NCBI GenBank assembly: GCA_905250125.1
Contig: CAJNOL010000181.1
Location: forward strand, 62,001-126,000
Source of the DNA: Rotaria sordida
Taxonomy: Eukaryota; Rotifera; Eurotatoria; Philodinida; Philodinidae
Direction of reading: 5' to 3'
Length of the DNA: 64,000 nucleotides
The notes under the pieces: model-generated
The model's input: the letters and a program-made list of their open reading frames with translations, nothing else
Databases searched by the model: none
Told to the model about the DNA's origin: nothing
In this document: piece after piece, positions 37,859 through 53,300 of the stretch
How the letters are laid out: each line of letters opens with the position of its first letter
Numbering within the stretch: position 1 is the stretch's first letter
Made by a program: the position numbers and the translations under genes

Positions 37859-40800
37859 ATGACTAAACTAATCGTCGATCAACATAACAACGGATCGCTT
37901 TCTGTAACAAACGATACTCATGAAACAGATAGAATTAAAGATCATCGAATTTTTTCCGAAGCATTTCTTCTCAAAGTATCAGAATGTATTAAGATTGCCA
38001 ATACTATTCGTACTGATGTAAGATCTCATATTGTATACAATATAATAAATAAAATTCAAATTATACTTATGTTTCTTATAGTATGGAATAGATATTTTAG
38101 AAACCAATGGCAATTTTGAAATAACAGATAAAGTTATTAATCATCTTGATTCTTTGTTATCGATATATTACCAAAATCTTAATCAAAATAATAATAATAT
38201 TGATAGTATTCTAAATTTATCTGAACAAGATAATGAATTTCAAAAATCTAATTTATTTTATAACTTTTCAAATTCTATAATATCATCAAATAATAATAAT
38301 GAAATTATAAAAACAAAACAATTTTCATCAGATATTCATTGTATACCAATTAAATTACCAACAATAGTTGAAATACAACTTAGAAATAATCAACTTCTTA
38401 GAAATGCTATTCATAAATATAGACGTCATGAACGATATTTTAATTTATCTAAGAAGAAAAAAATATCTTCAATAAAAACAACAGATGAAGAAGAAGAAGA
38501 AGAAGAAGATATTCTAATGATTGAAGCTAAATCTTTATGTCCTATGGAATTAAATGATACAATTGATTCATCATCAGTTATTCTTTCAAAAACTAAAGAA
38601 AGTCTTACAAAATTAATGAATCAAATTCATAATCAATATAAAAATAAAATTCATAAAGTATGTGTATCAGAACTCTTAGTATGCTAGACGTCGACCTATG
38701 AAAGTCAGTAAATTCTAGTAGATTACGTAAACAAGTAATATCCTTAAACTAATTGAATTGGTCAGCTTTTATGTAAACAGTTTTTAGGTAAATAATTAAT
38801 AGTCTAATTTTATGTCTTTATTCTTATTTTCGTCTTGTATACTTACTCATTCTTCATTGCAGAATGTTTAAGCTGATTAAAAGAACTGAATGAGATTTTT
38901 CAACCAAAAAAGAATTTTGTATTGATGATACGCGACAACTCTATGAAATGTTTGTGGTTTATCCAAGACTCGATCTATGGACTGTTGTCAGTTCATGACA
39001 AAATCAGATAAGTCCTGTCCGATCCATTGATAGCTTTGATGTGTTTTACTCACGAATAGATTTTTATTATCATTATTTCAAATAGAAAACAAATAAATTA
39101 ATTGCTAATATTGAAGCTATACTTAAATTTATAATCAATGAAGAAATTACTTATGAATATTTACAAAATGAAATAAAAATACATAATCAACAAAATCAAT
39201 CAAAACAATTACGAAAAAAAAAGAAGAATCAAAATCAAACAATTCAAATATTACCATATGAAAATACATATGGACAATTCTATTATCCTGATCAATTTAT
39301 ACCAATTGAACAAACAATGATCGATAAAATTGTTTATGGTGTACAAGCTATGGCAGTTGCATTGACTAATACAGTAAATAAAAAAAAAATCAATTTCAAT
39401 TTATTTTCATATCTAAAAAAAAAAAGAAGAAGAAGAACACAATACGAATAATTTATAATTTAGAAAGATATTGAAGATGTTTTAAATGGTATTGTCATGT
39501 TAGCTGATCAATCGACTTCTTCACTTTCTAATCAAACAGATAATAAAATAGCCGATGAACTAATGAGTACAATACAAAGTAAGAAACATGTACAAAAAAT
39601 ATTTTTTTATTGTTTATTTTTTTAGAACATTTTTTAACACAAAAACAAATTTATACAACCAATCGTGAACGAATACATGTTCGTATGGCATTAAATTTAA
39701 TTTTAGCTGATAATCGTTTAAATGGTAAAACAATGATATTTCAATCAGAATCAATTATTTTATCTCGTATGATTCGAAAAATTTTTTTATGTACACAAAT
39801 ACGAACTTTATGTTCATATGGTGATATAATTACAATAATTAATGATTCTGATTATCATCAAATACGTTTTCGTACATATAAACGAATGTCATTATCATTA
39901 GATGAATTTATTGAAATTCTTGGTGAAATATATCCTACATCTTATGATACAATTGAAACAATGAAATATTATTTAGATGCAAATGATATTATTGATCTTA
40001 ATACAAATCTTATTTATTCATCAATATTAACATCAAAACAAATAAATGATATGATTAAATATATTTTACGTGAAGATGCTATTAGACAATTAATAAAATT
40101 AATTTTTGATCGAATACGTAATAATGATAATCATATTAATAATCAACATCGACAATTTAAATTAAATCTTCCAATGAAATTAAATGATTTATATCAAACA
40201 ATTAAAAAATTAAATACTTTTAGTAAGTTAAATAGAATTAAATGAAAATTCAAATCTAGTTATACATCGACTATACTCATACTAATGATTGAAATGATTC
40301 TAATTTTTTCATTTAATGAAAGCTCTAAAGGAAAAATATTGAAAAAAAAAATAATGTTTCCAGAGTGAGTGTGAATGCAGATGAAGAAAAGACTAGATTC
40401 ACACCCACCAAAAACAATCTCTCTCTCTCTCTCTGTGATTAACAACAGCAACTACATCGTATTTCACATTTTAATTCAATAGATATTGTGCTAACAGTTC
40501 TTATTTTCAAATAGTGTCTACTACTCAAGTAATGGTAGCTCTTAGAAAACCCTACTTATTACAACTTACAAAAAGATCTAAAATAAAGTCAATTACAGTA
40601 AATGATTTACGTGCTATAATATATCAAATATGGTTATTGCCAGAAAATTTTAATATATTAATATCTGAAAAAACGATTACATCTGAAATATTAGATCAAT
40701 TCTATATTGATTTTCATACAAGAGAAGATATTGATGAACGATTAAATAAAGTAAATAAATAAATAAAATTATTTTATAATTTTTCTTTCTATTTAAATAA

Positions 40801-41305
40801 AATTTTTAAAATTAAAAAAGATTTGTAAAAAAATTCAAGATCATTTAAATTTACATAGTTGTATAACACGTGTTGTACTTAAAATGATTTCTGAACATTT
40901 CAATAATACAATGCTTACACCATTTCTTGATGAATTTAATAAAATTCCACGTTTTATATCAATTATTGATATATTTGATGATTTAATAACATCAGGTCTT
41001 ATATCAACAACTGAACTTCTTGTTTATTCTAAACAAGATATTATTATTAAAAAATCATCTTTATTAAAACATTTTGAATCTATATCATTTTTTCATAAAC
41101 GTGATGCTGATTTACTTGGTGAAATTACTTTAGTTATGCGTGAAGATGATTTAATTGAATATTTAACACAACGTGCTATGATAATAAAACAAATGTATAT
41201 TAATTCTATATTAAATAATGATGAACGTCGAAATTTTATTACAAATAATCTTATTGAATCAACAAAAAGATTATCATCTTTATCTATTCATGGTAATTAT
41301 TTTTA

Positions 41306-41342
<37 letters not shown>

Positions 41343-44300
41343 GAATATATATTTATCTATTTTCAGAATTTATTCGTTATTTTAATCTTGATTCAAATTG
41401 TTGTAAAATATTCTATTGGATGGGTTTAACAGATGAAAATATTGTTAAAACATTAATTGAAATAAAAACTTTTGTTAATGAATATACACTTGATGGAATT
41501 TACAATAATTTTCTCATGAGACTTCATGATACATTAGGTTAGAAAAACAAATATTTAAAAAAAAAAAGCAGATATTCAAGAAATTCTAAGAAAGTTGTAG
41601 ATAATTCAAACAGATCATTGTTTAGATATTATTTAAAATTATATCTATAACTACAATAAATTTCAATATTAGACAAAATGGTGTAAGAGACCTAATATCT
41701 TATTAATTGAAGTTTTCTATATTTTTTCTTCTACAGTACGCCGAATGATTTTGAGCAAGAGAATTAGCGAAATGAGGTATCTAATTGAGGGTACACCGAC
41801 AGTTGGGCACCCGATAGTTGAGCTCCCTGACAGTTGAGCCTTCATCGATTAATTACGAAAGAAACAAAGTCAATATTCGATCACTGTGTTCAACGCAAAA
41901 TTAGTGAATAGAAACAAGTCACATCTTCCTATGAGATTGATGGCTCGCTATTAAATTTCTTCATAGCTAAGTCAATAATCTATACGAAAACGAATTAGTT
42001 TTTCGAATTATATTTCTTTTTTTTTTTTTATATATGCTCCATTACTCTTCTATCTTATTCTATTATTATTTATACAATGGGTATTGTAAAATCCTCAAAA
42101 AACAAGGATCAACTTGTACTTGATGGCTTTTGTTGCCATCATGTCAACAAGTCTTAAACCATCTGGTGTTGCTGTAGAAATAATTGTGCAGGTCGTGTGT
42201 GATTTGATGGTGCAAAATACGTTTAAGTCACAGATCGTGTTCATGCACCAAATCCGAAAGGAACACTGACCAATGGAATTTAAATCAAAGATTAGGAATA
42301 GTGCAGCAACATTTCACGATTCACCTCGCCGAATTTATTCAAAAAAATTATTTTTATATACTCTTTAATCACTTGTTTAATAGGAGCTCAACTGTCGTGT
42401 TACCCTAATTGAGGACTATCGATAGAATTCAATCATACGCCTGAAATTTTAAAACATTTGCTAATGCAAAAAAAAAAGATTCTTTTTTTTGTGTCTCATA
42501 GAATCAGGTATTTATTATATATCAACTGAAAATTTAATAAATTCTGATCAACAAAAAGAATATTTAACAATTAAACAACAAAATAATAATCATAGTATTC
42601 ATCAAATTATTGGTGAAAATTTTTGTAAACTTGGTTGTTTTTTAACTTATAAACAAGCTTCTATTCTTATTGATTATGCTGATCCAGAATATGAACATGA
42701 ACTTTTATCTTTAATTACAATACATGATATTATTTCACAAGAAAATTTTAAAACTTTATTAAAATTAACAAATAATGAAATTAATTTTCATGAACTTTCT
42801 ACAATAATTCTTCCAAAACAACAAGTGTAAGTTATAATATAGATAAAAGAAAACAACAAATTGTTTTTTTTTTGTTAATTAGAAAATTTAAATATTAATT
42901 TAGAATTGAATGTAAAATTCTTCTTGATTCATTTCATCAACGTATTAATTATCGACAAAAACGTTTTAAACGCATTGAAAATTTACAAAAACTTCTTCTT
43001 TCATCAATATTAATTGAAAAATTTCTAGAAATAATTTCTAATTTAGGTATAGAATATTTTACTCATATTGAACTTGATTATCTTGAAGAAATAAAACTAA
43101 TTGATATTGGTGTACTTGCAATTTTACTTACATTACCATCATATAATCCTTTAATTCATCAACATAAATATGAATGGTTTCGTAATAAAGATAATCTTAT
43201 TCAAAATAATGAACAAATTTCTAACAGTTAGTTATGACATAGTTTACAAAGTATTTTCAAGAGGACGATGCCCTCCACCTCTTATAACATGCCCACTAAT
43301 TTGATCAGATTGTAGAGAGTACCCTTCAAATGTCTGAATATTACAATAACTTTTGGATTGAGTAAGATGTAATAGGAATTATAAGATTTGCAAAAATCGA
43401 TTTTTCTCTTCGTTATTTGATGTGAGCGATAAAACAAGTAATTCTTATCGATTCTCCTACTCTTATAATGTCTTTCAGGGAAATCTTGTTCATGAAAATT
43501 TGTTCATTGAGTTGATCTCTATGGGATGACATATTTTTCTTTTAGAAGAAATGCTGTTTTCCTCAAGTTAGAGGCTTCTTCAAGATGTCTCTTACAATGG
43601 AATCTAACATACCATGAAAAATAGAGGTTTTATGAAATATTAAATTATATACTTTAGTATTTTCAATGGAACTTTGTATGTATAAGTTCCTACCCGTTAG
43701 GTATATTATCTCTAAATTATGAGACAATTTGACGTTTTATTGAAGAAATATTAAAAAAAAAACCTAATCATGTCGTTGAAAGAGTAGGAGAATTGGTTTT
43801 GTGCAAACCTTCAGATACTTGGAGGTACTCTCTACAATCCGATCAAATTTGAGAGTATGTTGTAGGGGGAGGAGAAAACCTCCCTTAAATAACAAGAGTA
43901 AAAATATCTTTTTTTCTTAGTATCACCAAATTATTTACATATTCTTGATCCAATTATTGAAAAATATTCTATATTTTTAACTACAATTATTATACGAATT
44001 ATTTCAAATAAAGAACGTTTTGAGAATATCAATGAAATTTTACTATCAAATCCAGACTATTATTTATCAACAGAAGAAGTTCTTAAAATCTGTGCTTATG
44101 AACAAATCTTAACATATGATAATATTCAATATATTTGTCAAGAAATATTTCATACTAAACAAATATTAAATACAAACAATCAATTTCATCATGAACAAAA
44201 ATCATCAATTGATATGAATTTAGGAAATATACAAGAACAATCTAATAAGAAATCTTTAACTTTGAATATTGATCAACATGATAATGATCGTAAAAGTGAA

Positions 44301-47300
44301 GAAATAAATATTAGCAGAGATAAACTACAAAAAGAAAATATTCATAATCCAAGACGTCATGGTAAATCTCAAACTATAACCAGTTTTTACTAAATATTCG
44401 ATTGCTGATTTTTGCTTATTGACGAAGGAAAATCGATGACAAATATCAGAAAAACAGAGATCAACGATCAAAAACGAGATATGTTATTTCAGTGATATTA
44501 ATCTTTTCACAGTCACGATGACAGTGATTATTCGTTCCATCATAATGTCGTACTCTTTCCATTGTTCTCAATTTTATCTCTACTAGAGCCTGTCGGATTC
44601 AAAATTTTTGGACCATGGTCCAGAACTAACCTGACGGACTCTAATCTCTACCTTCGATATGGTAAATTTCTAATTTCTTAACTATTTTCGGAATAATAGT
44701 ATTCAAGAGCAAAGATAATTATATTTATTTTAGTTCAAATTTCTAGTATTTTTAATAACTGTGACATGTAGATTTCAAAATTAGTAACAATTTGAGATTT
44801 TCTATTTGTTTTAGTGACAAGATTAGATTTACGTGAAACTAATATAATACTTCAATCAATATTTGATTGTTACAATCGAAATATGTCTACGTATACTTAT
44901 GATTCTATTCTTCGACATAAAATAGAACAAACAGTTATAATAACTATATTTGATTATATTCTTCATTTTAATCATCGAACTATAATCAATGAACAATTAA
45001 GACAATTATTCAATGGATTTAAACCTTTGGCTTTTTATAAAGCTCAATTATTAATTGAAAAAGAAATTATAATTATTAAATTATTATTAAGTACACGTAA
45101 ACGACAAGCACCATTAACACTTCATGATTTAGATAGATATCTCGAATCATATCCAATACAATGTCGATTGTGAGTTGTCTTTCTTCTTTTTTTCTTATGA
45201 AACACGATCTAAAAGAAATATTGAATTATATAATGGCGGATATAAGTTTGGAGCAGTTGTATTTTTAAGTTTTCTTCTTGACGATAATAGCTAGCAAGAA
45301 TCTGAAAAAACATTTGTATAACTGAAAGAATTCTCTATCAAGATTGATAGGCAACGAAACTGCTTGAATCAGAACTTGCGGAAAACCAAGACGTCTCCAA
45401 AACAAGCTTTCTGACTTCCATTCAAAGTGTTTGAAAAAAAAAAGTTTTCTAGATAGAGCAAATGATTCTGAGGAAAATGAGACTTTCCTTCATGGAGAAG
45501 TCTCATTTTGCTCAGAATTATTTGCTTTATCAAATAAAATCTTCTTCTAAAAGCTTTGAGTGAAATCCAGGAAGCTGGTTTTAGGAAGGTCTTGGTTTTC
45601 CGAAGACACTCATCCAAGCAATTTTGTTGCCTACCAATCCTGATAGAGAATCCTTTCAGTTACACAAATATTTTTTTAGAATTTTTGTTAGATAGTACCA
45701 TCGAGAAAAAAACTTAAAAATATAATTGTTCTAAACTTTTCTCCGCTACTATACAAGTTGGAATTTGACCTCACTACATCACAGACGTTATTGATATACG
45801 AGCAGAGACCATATATCAATAACATCTCGTTATAATGTATGAACTTCCTTTGATTAGCAACAGAAACTACATCGTATTTCACGCTTTAATCTCGCAGAGA
45901 TTGCGCTAACAGCTTCTTTTTTTTTTTCAATTAATACTACAATGAAGAAATTCTTCTATTTAGAGATATAGTCAATGAATTACGTCATTCAAAAATCATA
46001 TCACAATCACTTACTAATAATTATACAATGAATCAATGTTATGAATTAAAAGTAACTACACTTGAATCTCAAGCTATATTTCTTTTTTATATGATGATTA
46101 AATTAATTCAAAAAGAAGGTTATATTGATGAAATTAATATAAGAAAAATTCTTAATCAATATCAAACAAATACTAAAAATGAAAAATTTAATATTATTTA
46201 TAAATATATTTTACGTAATGGTTTTCTTACAATTGAACAAATAATTCAATCAGCTAAAGATTTTTTTCTACAAGATGTAAATAAATTATTTATTAAATAA
46301 ATAGAAAAAAATATGATTTATTTTAATTTAGTATCTTAATGAAGATATACTTAAAAATCAATTAAGTGAATATAAAACTGTTATTCAAGAACAATTTTTA
46401 ATTAATATATTTCATCGTAAACAATTAACTAATACACAATTTGAATTAGCACTTAGTCAAAATATGCGTCGACGTCAAGTTATTCAAACAAATATATTAA
46501 GTAATCAAATAAAATCTACTAAAATAGCAAAAGAAAAAGTTCAACGAAAAGTTGATCATGTTCTTTTAAAAATAGATGAAAATATACAATCATATTCTAA
46601 ACCAACACAAATATCATCTCATTTAACATATAATAATCTTATTAAACAACATAAATCTATTATTGAAAATGATCAACAATTATTAACAATAAATAATGAA
46701 TTATTACCAAATTTACGTACATTACGTCATAATTATATACAATCGAAAATACAACGAAATCAATTACATTTATTAGTTGAACAAGGTGGTTGGAATAATG
46801 ATATATATATTGAATTTAAACGTGAACTTAATATTATTGATTCTAATAATTCATTAGATCTTATACGACATATAACATATAATATATCATTATTAATTAA
46901 AGAAAATGGTTCTATTCCTGAAAAACCATTAATGAAACATTTTCAACAACATCAAATTTTATTTCTTGCAGATTTTGAATTATTACTTATTCGTTATGGT
47001 ATGGTAGCATTAGAAGATCTTATAGATTTATTAATTGTTAGTAAATTAGCTAAACCTAATGAAATTAAATCTTATGCTAAAACAATATTCTGTCTTAATG
47101 TAAATATATATATATATATGCTCATTTGCTTTATTATTTTTTTTTCAATAAAATATTGAATAATTTTACTAGTTATTAATTGTGAGTGCATCATATTATT
47201 CAGATATTCTTATGATAAGATAAGACAGTAACAGTCAAAAGCTGAAAGTAAATATTACGAGAGAACATTCTCAAATGTTAAATTACTTCTTTTTTGCTTG

Positions 47301-50300
47301 AGACTATTGTCATAGGAATGATCTTAATCAATAATGAAAAAGCCTGTTTTGGTTGGCTCTTTGCTTGCCGACTTATGAATATTTTACAACATTTTTGCTC
47401 TATGAACAAAGGATCACTGAGAACCGGTATAATCGAATTTCTAGCTGAGATTTTGCCTATAGATAGGCCATATAATCACTAAAGTCTCCTCATATTTGAG
47501 TCAGAACGAACGCATCCTAGATGAGATATTCACATTTTAAAGGAGCACCTATTTTCGACTGTATATCAAAAATAGAACATTATCATCCTATCTGTGGACA
47601 AAATTTCAACTTGAAATTCAATCATTCAGATTTTCCATGATCCTACGGCTATAGAACAAAAATTCCCATAACTTGGCAACGGAAGACTGAAACATCAAAC
47701 CAAAACAAACTTCTTCGTTACCCATTAAGATCGATCCAATGGTAATAGTCTCCTGGACTCTGTATCAGGACGTTTAACTAAAGACTGGATGCAAATACAT
47801 TTTTCAGTCTACTATCGATATGCAGCCATAGGATTCATTGCATAAATTGTATCGACGCCTACAATTGAGTTTTTCATTTAGATCTATTTATGAGGACAAA
47901 GTTGACAATACATACAAACTTGAGACCAAATTTTAAAATACTTTCATTTTTCTATTGACAATAAGGCCACATAAAAAGAAATCTATCCATTTTATAGTTG
48001 CTGATGAGACATGTCGAATGAAGTCTATAATCACATATTTACAGAAGAAAGTATTTACATCCGGTCTCTATAAATTGTTTAACTATTGATTAATATCTAT
48101 GATTGAAATTCTTAAATCATTCAGATATTATACATAAAAATAATTCAACTAATACAATTAAACAAGTTTCTTTGAATCACTTCTTATTTAGGTAAACAAA
48201 TTTATGGAAATATCTAAATCACAAGAAAATGCCTTAGTAAAAAAACATCATGTACAAAATAATTTAGAAAAAAAATTATGTATAACAACAACTGATCTTT
48301 CTCAATTACTTAATCATGTTCTTAAACTTGATCGTCTTAAACGAATCATTGATATGATGGCAACAATTAAAAATTATATACATTTACATCCAATAAATAC
48401 ATTCAATGCACTCAAAGCATTGAAACTTGAATGTAAATATAATTTATTTTTTTTAGTAAAGAAAAAAGACTTCTATTTGTAGTCGATTTTAATAATTATG
48501 ATATGAAATTTTTACGTGATTTAAAACTATTAAATGATACATGGTATAAAAGATATTTATTATCACAAACAAATGAAATAGATTCAAGAGTTTCAGAAAT
48601 AATTGATGAAGAACAAGAACAAGAAGATCAAGATCAATATAAATTTCATTCGCCAATAGATGAAGATTATGATTTAGATGTATTTAATGAATTATTTGAA
48701 ACAAAAGAATCACAATTAGACATTAGTGAACAACATAAACAAGCTTATCTGTAAAATAAAAACCATTAATCATTTTCTCTTCTATCTTTTTAAACTTGTT
48801 CTTTTGTTTTTCTTTTAAATAAATATTTTAGTGAAAAACTCAAAAAACAAAAAACTCAAATCATTTCATCAAAACCAAAAGTATCTACTGATGAAGATTC
48901 TCTTCAATTATCAATTAATCTAGATGATTTTCATAAACAACAAGAAATAAAAAAAGATCAAACACATGTTATTGAACAATTCTATCCAAATGCTTCAATA
49001 CTTGGACCTCAACTTCTTCTACCTTATATTTCTGATAATCAAAAACGATTATTTATTGAATTAGATTTTGCTGAAGAACAAAATATTGAAGATTATTATT
49101 ATTATAAACAAGATCAACGAGAATATATTACACAACAAATGAATAAATATTCTGATATAATAGAAAAAGAATCTATTAAATTGCAATCAATGGAAACTTT
49201 TGAATCACAAATTAGAATATCGTCTCAAACATCGGATTTAATACAAACGGAAGACGATAAAACAAAAACAATGAGTGATTCAAAAGCTTCGATTCTTCTA
49301 GGTAAATCGATGATATCTATTACAAATCTATACATAGTTAATTGATCGAAATATGTTGTTTTTTAGAGAAAGAAATCCAAAATGCAGAGTTTCGATCTGA
49401 AATGTTGCCTATAATAGACACATTTCGTGTTCATGAGATAGTTCATCTATTTGGCTTTGAAATGAATACTGGGTTTATTTTTAATACAACTGTCGGAAAA
49501 AATAAATTCAAGTAGCTGCTGGTATATTAGAGGACAAAGTCCAAACAGTAGACTTCATAAAATATACAGATGGCGGAGCAAAGTCAATTTAGGAGAGACT
49601 CGAAAAAAAAAATTTTCAAATGTGAACGAGAGGGCAAAAAACAAAGGAGTAGTGGTTCGCTTTTACAATCCTTTAGTTTCTCCTAAAAATCGCATAGAAC
49701 AATGGCAGATTTAACGAAGAGAACAACGGGACGGTCTTCCATCTTCCAGAAAACGTTTCGATTTTTCCGAGCATAAAAGAACGAAAAAATGGGTTTATAC
49801 TACCTTGGATGAACCTAGAAAGTGTGTCCTGTTTCAAAATCCTAGATCCACTACTGACTTCGAAATATTGTTAGTACTACTTTTTTTAATTTCATAATAA
49901 ATAAAATCTTTACACTAACGTGTTGAACCGAATAAACTAAAATATCTATCAGACATTGATCGCTCTTCGGCAAAATTCTTGTCTACTGTACAACAAGCAG
50001 GTTGTGGTTCAGTAGCGACTTATGTACGAAAAGACTTGAAACAAGATTTCTTAATATACCTAACATGGTGACATTACTAAATTTCCTAATGTTTTGTAAG
50101 ACAATAATCGAACAAAATGAACTACTGAATTATGTCCATACATTCACCTTTTTATGCTGTTGTTCAATATAAGCTTGCCACAGATAACATCAATTCATTG
50201 AAAGAAATCGAAACTTTTGTATCATTTTTTAGAATCATCAACAATTCAAGATGATACTATCACTGACAAAGATAAACCATTAGATGAAGAGGAATTGCAT

Positions 50301-53300
50301 ACATCATCAATTCAAATATTAACTTCAGAAAAATCAACTGAATCGTTTCCACTCATTGATAAAAGACTTTCATCATTAACAGATGAAAGTTTACAGCGAA
50401 AATCGATATCACTTGTACTACCAAATATTACTGAAGATCTTTATACTATTCTCCTCGAATCGTAAATTCTTCTTTATTTTTATTTCAATAACGGAATCAC
50501 TTTTTATTTTTTGCTTTAAAAATAGATTTCAACAAATGACAGATACAGAACAAATTTCATTACAAAAAAATTTACAATTTAGTAAATTATTCTTTTTTCT
50601 TCATAAAATAAAAATAAAATTTTCTTTTCAGTCCGTCACAATGTTAATCAATGGTTTCAACAAATTCTACAATATAATGAACAAGTATCAAATCTTATTC
50701 AAGAAATAAATCCTATTGATAATAATTATGAATATTTTACTCAATATGAATTATTAACTAATCAATTAAATACTTATTTTCATAATGAATTAAATTTATT
50801 TGATAAAAATTTTTCATTTCTAAATAATTTAAAACTACAAAATTTTTTTCAACAACGAATTAATCAAATAGAAAATATTTTAAACGAACAAAAAAATCAT
50901 CAAGAATTAATTAAATATGTACATAAACAAATTATTGATATTGAACAAATAATTAATGAAATAAATATAGATTCAAAAAAACAAGAAATTTTTCATAATT
51001 TAAATAATCAATTTCATAAATATAAAAATGATTTTAATCAAATTCAAAAATATGAATATTTTCAAATTCAACCTATATTAAGAACACATCTTGAATTAGC
51101 TATTCGAACATTTAATATAGATTTACAATATATAGAACAAATTCTTAGTGATAAAACATTAACCGATCTTATTCCTAATAAATCATCGATTGTAATAAAA
51201 ACATCTATGCAATCGATTGAATCACAAATTTATAACAATATAATATCAATTCGAGATAATTTATCAATAATAACAATCAATATGAAAAATTGTCAAATAA
51301 TAATTTCTGAAAAGAAATTATCACAAGATTTACTAAGAAAAGATATTGTAAGTTATTAAGAAATTAAATAGTTTATATTATATAATTGAATACTTTTATT
51401 AGAATGATCGTCTTCAAACTATTAAAAATGAATATTTAGAACAGAAAATAAATGAAGAAAAATTACAATTGATAAAAATAAATTTAGATAAATTTGATCA
51501 ACAACAAATAGAATTTATTGATAAATTAGAAGATATTCATAATATATTAAATAAAGAATCTAATAAAATTCAGAAATATTTATTAAATATTACAACTGCT
51601 CGTTATCATTCTAATCATCCAAATTTTCCATTAAATGCTAAATTAAAATATTTTCCAATTGATAATTTAGGAAATTTAATAGAACAACCTTTATGTCTTG
51701 TTAATAAACAAAATATACCTATTTCAGACGAACTTAATCTTATTAGATTACCATATGAATCAGATCGTTTTCATATTTCAAATGATAAATATGAATTAAC
51801 AATCGTTGATAAAAATGAAATACCATTATCTGAACCGATCACTTTTAAACAATTGACATCGGAATCAATTGAATTTGAATATATTGATGATAATCGACAA
51901 ACTATTCAGATTATTGAAATAGCATCACATCATCCAATTCATAAATCTATTATGCTTAATGTAAAACCGATTTCTTTTGATAAATTACCGACAATTAAAC
52001 AACCGACAAGTATGTTGAAAAAAGAATTCAATGGAAAATAATGATAACTCAAATTCAGAAATAATGGATGTACTATAAATAATAGACATTTTTTTTTCTT
52101 GACAATTTAAAGCATAGTTGAAAAACTTCATTCTAAGCAGATTTAATAGAGAATTTATCGCTTTACTTTATCTTGTTGACGGAAAATTCAAAAGATTCAT
52201 AGTTGCTCAATCATTCAGCTCCGATAGCTAGAGACTGTTAATTAATAATAGTTCTGCTGAAATTCGAGATATGCGATAAAATGACCTATGAATTTATGCA
52301 CCGGTTGATGTATGTTTTATAATTTTAGAAGAAAAATGTTTGTCTTGTTAAATTAAAGGCTATACCATTTTGTTCAAAATTGAATTCTATAAACAACGGG
52401 ATAATAAGAAATTTTTCACAGAGGAAGTTTGAATTGTGAAAACACGAATTGCGACTATGTATCGAAAAATATTTCTATGTATCAGTGTCAAGCCTTTTAC
52501 TTCTGAAGCACTGAATCAACAGTCTTAGAAAGATAGTGAAAACATAGAATATATGATTTACTATATTTCTATGCTAAATATATGATGTCTGGAGACTCAT
52601 CTATCAATAAGAAAACTATATACATCTCCACTGAGGTTAAAACAGATGAAGTGACTTTTTTTGCTGATTATAGAGGAGATTTGTAAGTTTTTATTCATAA
52701 AGTCAAAGTTTATAAATACTCCTGAAAACTGTACCTTTTGGATATAAAATTTGTTTTTCGAAACTCGAAAAAAAAAAGAGATTTTCTATTCGAAAGTAAT
52801 AATTTTCAGCAATATTTTTGTGAACTTTAACTTTATGAATAAAAACTTGTAAGCTTCCACTATTATACCAGAAAAAAAGCCACTTGGTTTAATTTAACGG
52901 CAGTGATGATGTATAGTTTTCTTTTTGGTAGGTGACTTTCCAGACATCCTGTACTGTACTGTTAGCATCAGACTTAAGGAGTACAGACTTTCACAAATCA
53001 ATGCTGTCTGCAGGAAATGTGAGACCTACACGGAGCCAAATAAATAATTTTGTCGAAGGTTCAGACATTTTTGAATCGTAGATGTTTTTCTCTTATATCT
53101 ACTGTACAAACTGATGTATTTTAAAGGTCTTCGATAACATCTTATTGAGCCGTACGGATACGACACACAGTCGAAGTCAAATTCAATTCCGATTTTTTTT
53201 TAAACTCTATCTTTCTTTCATGTTCATAGGCCTTGATAAGACGTCGTTGAAACCTTCATACAGTAAATATCAGATCTTCAGAAATAAATTACAAGAAAAA

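Noticed and set aside
45369-45617. Minus-strand 82-codon frame
   Set aside because: It spans the two arms of the 45.3-kb hairpin element, so its apparent length comes from the repeat.
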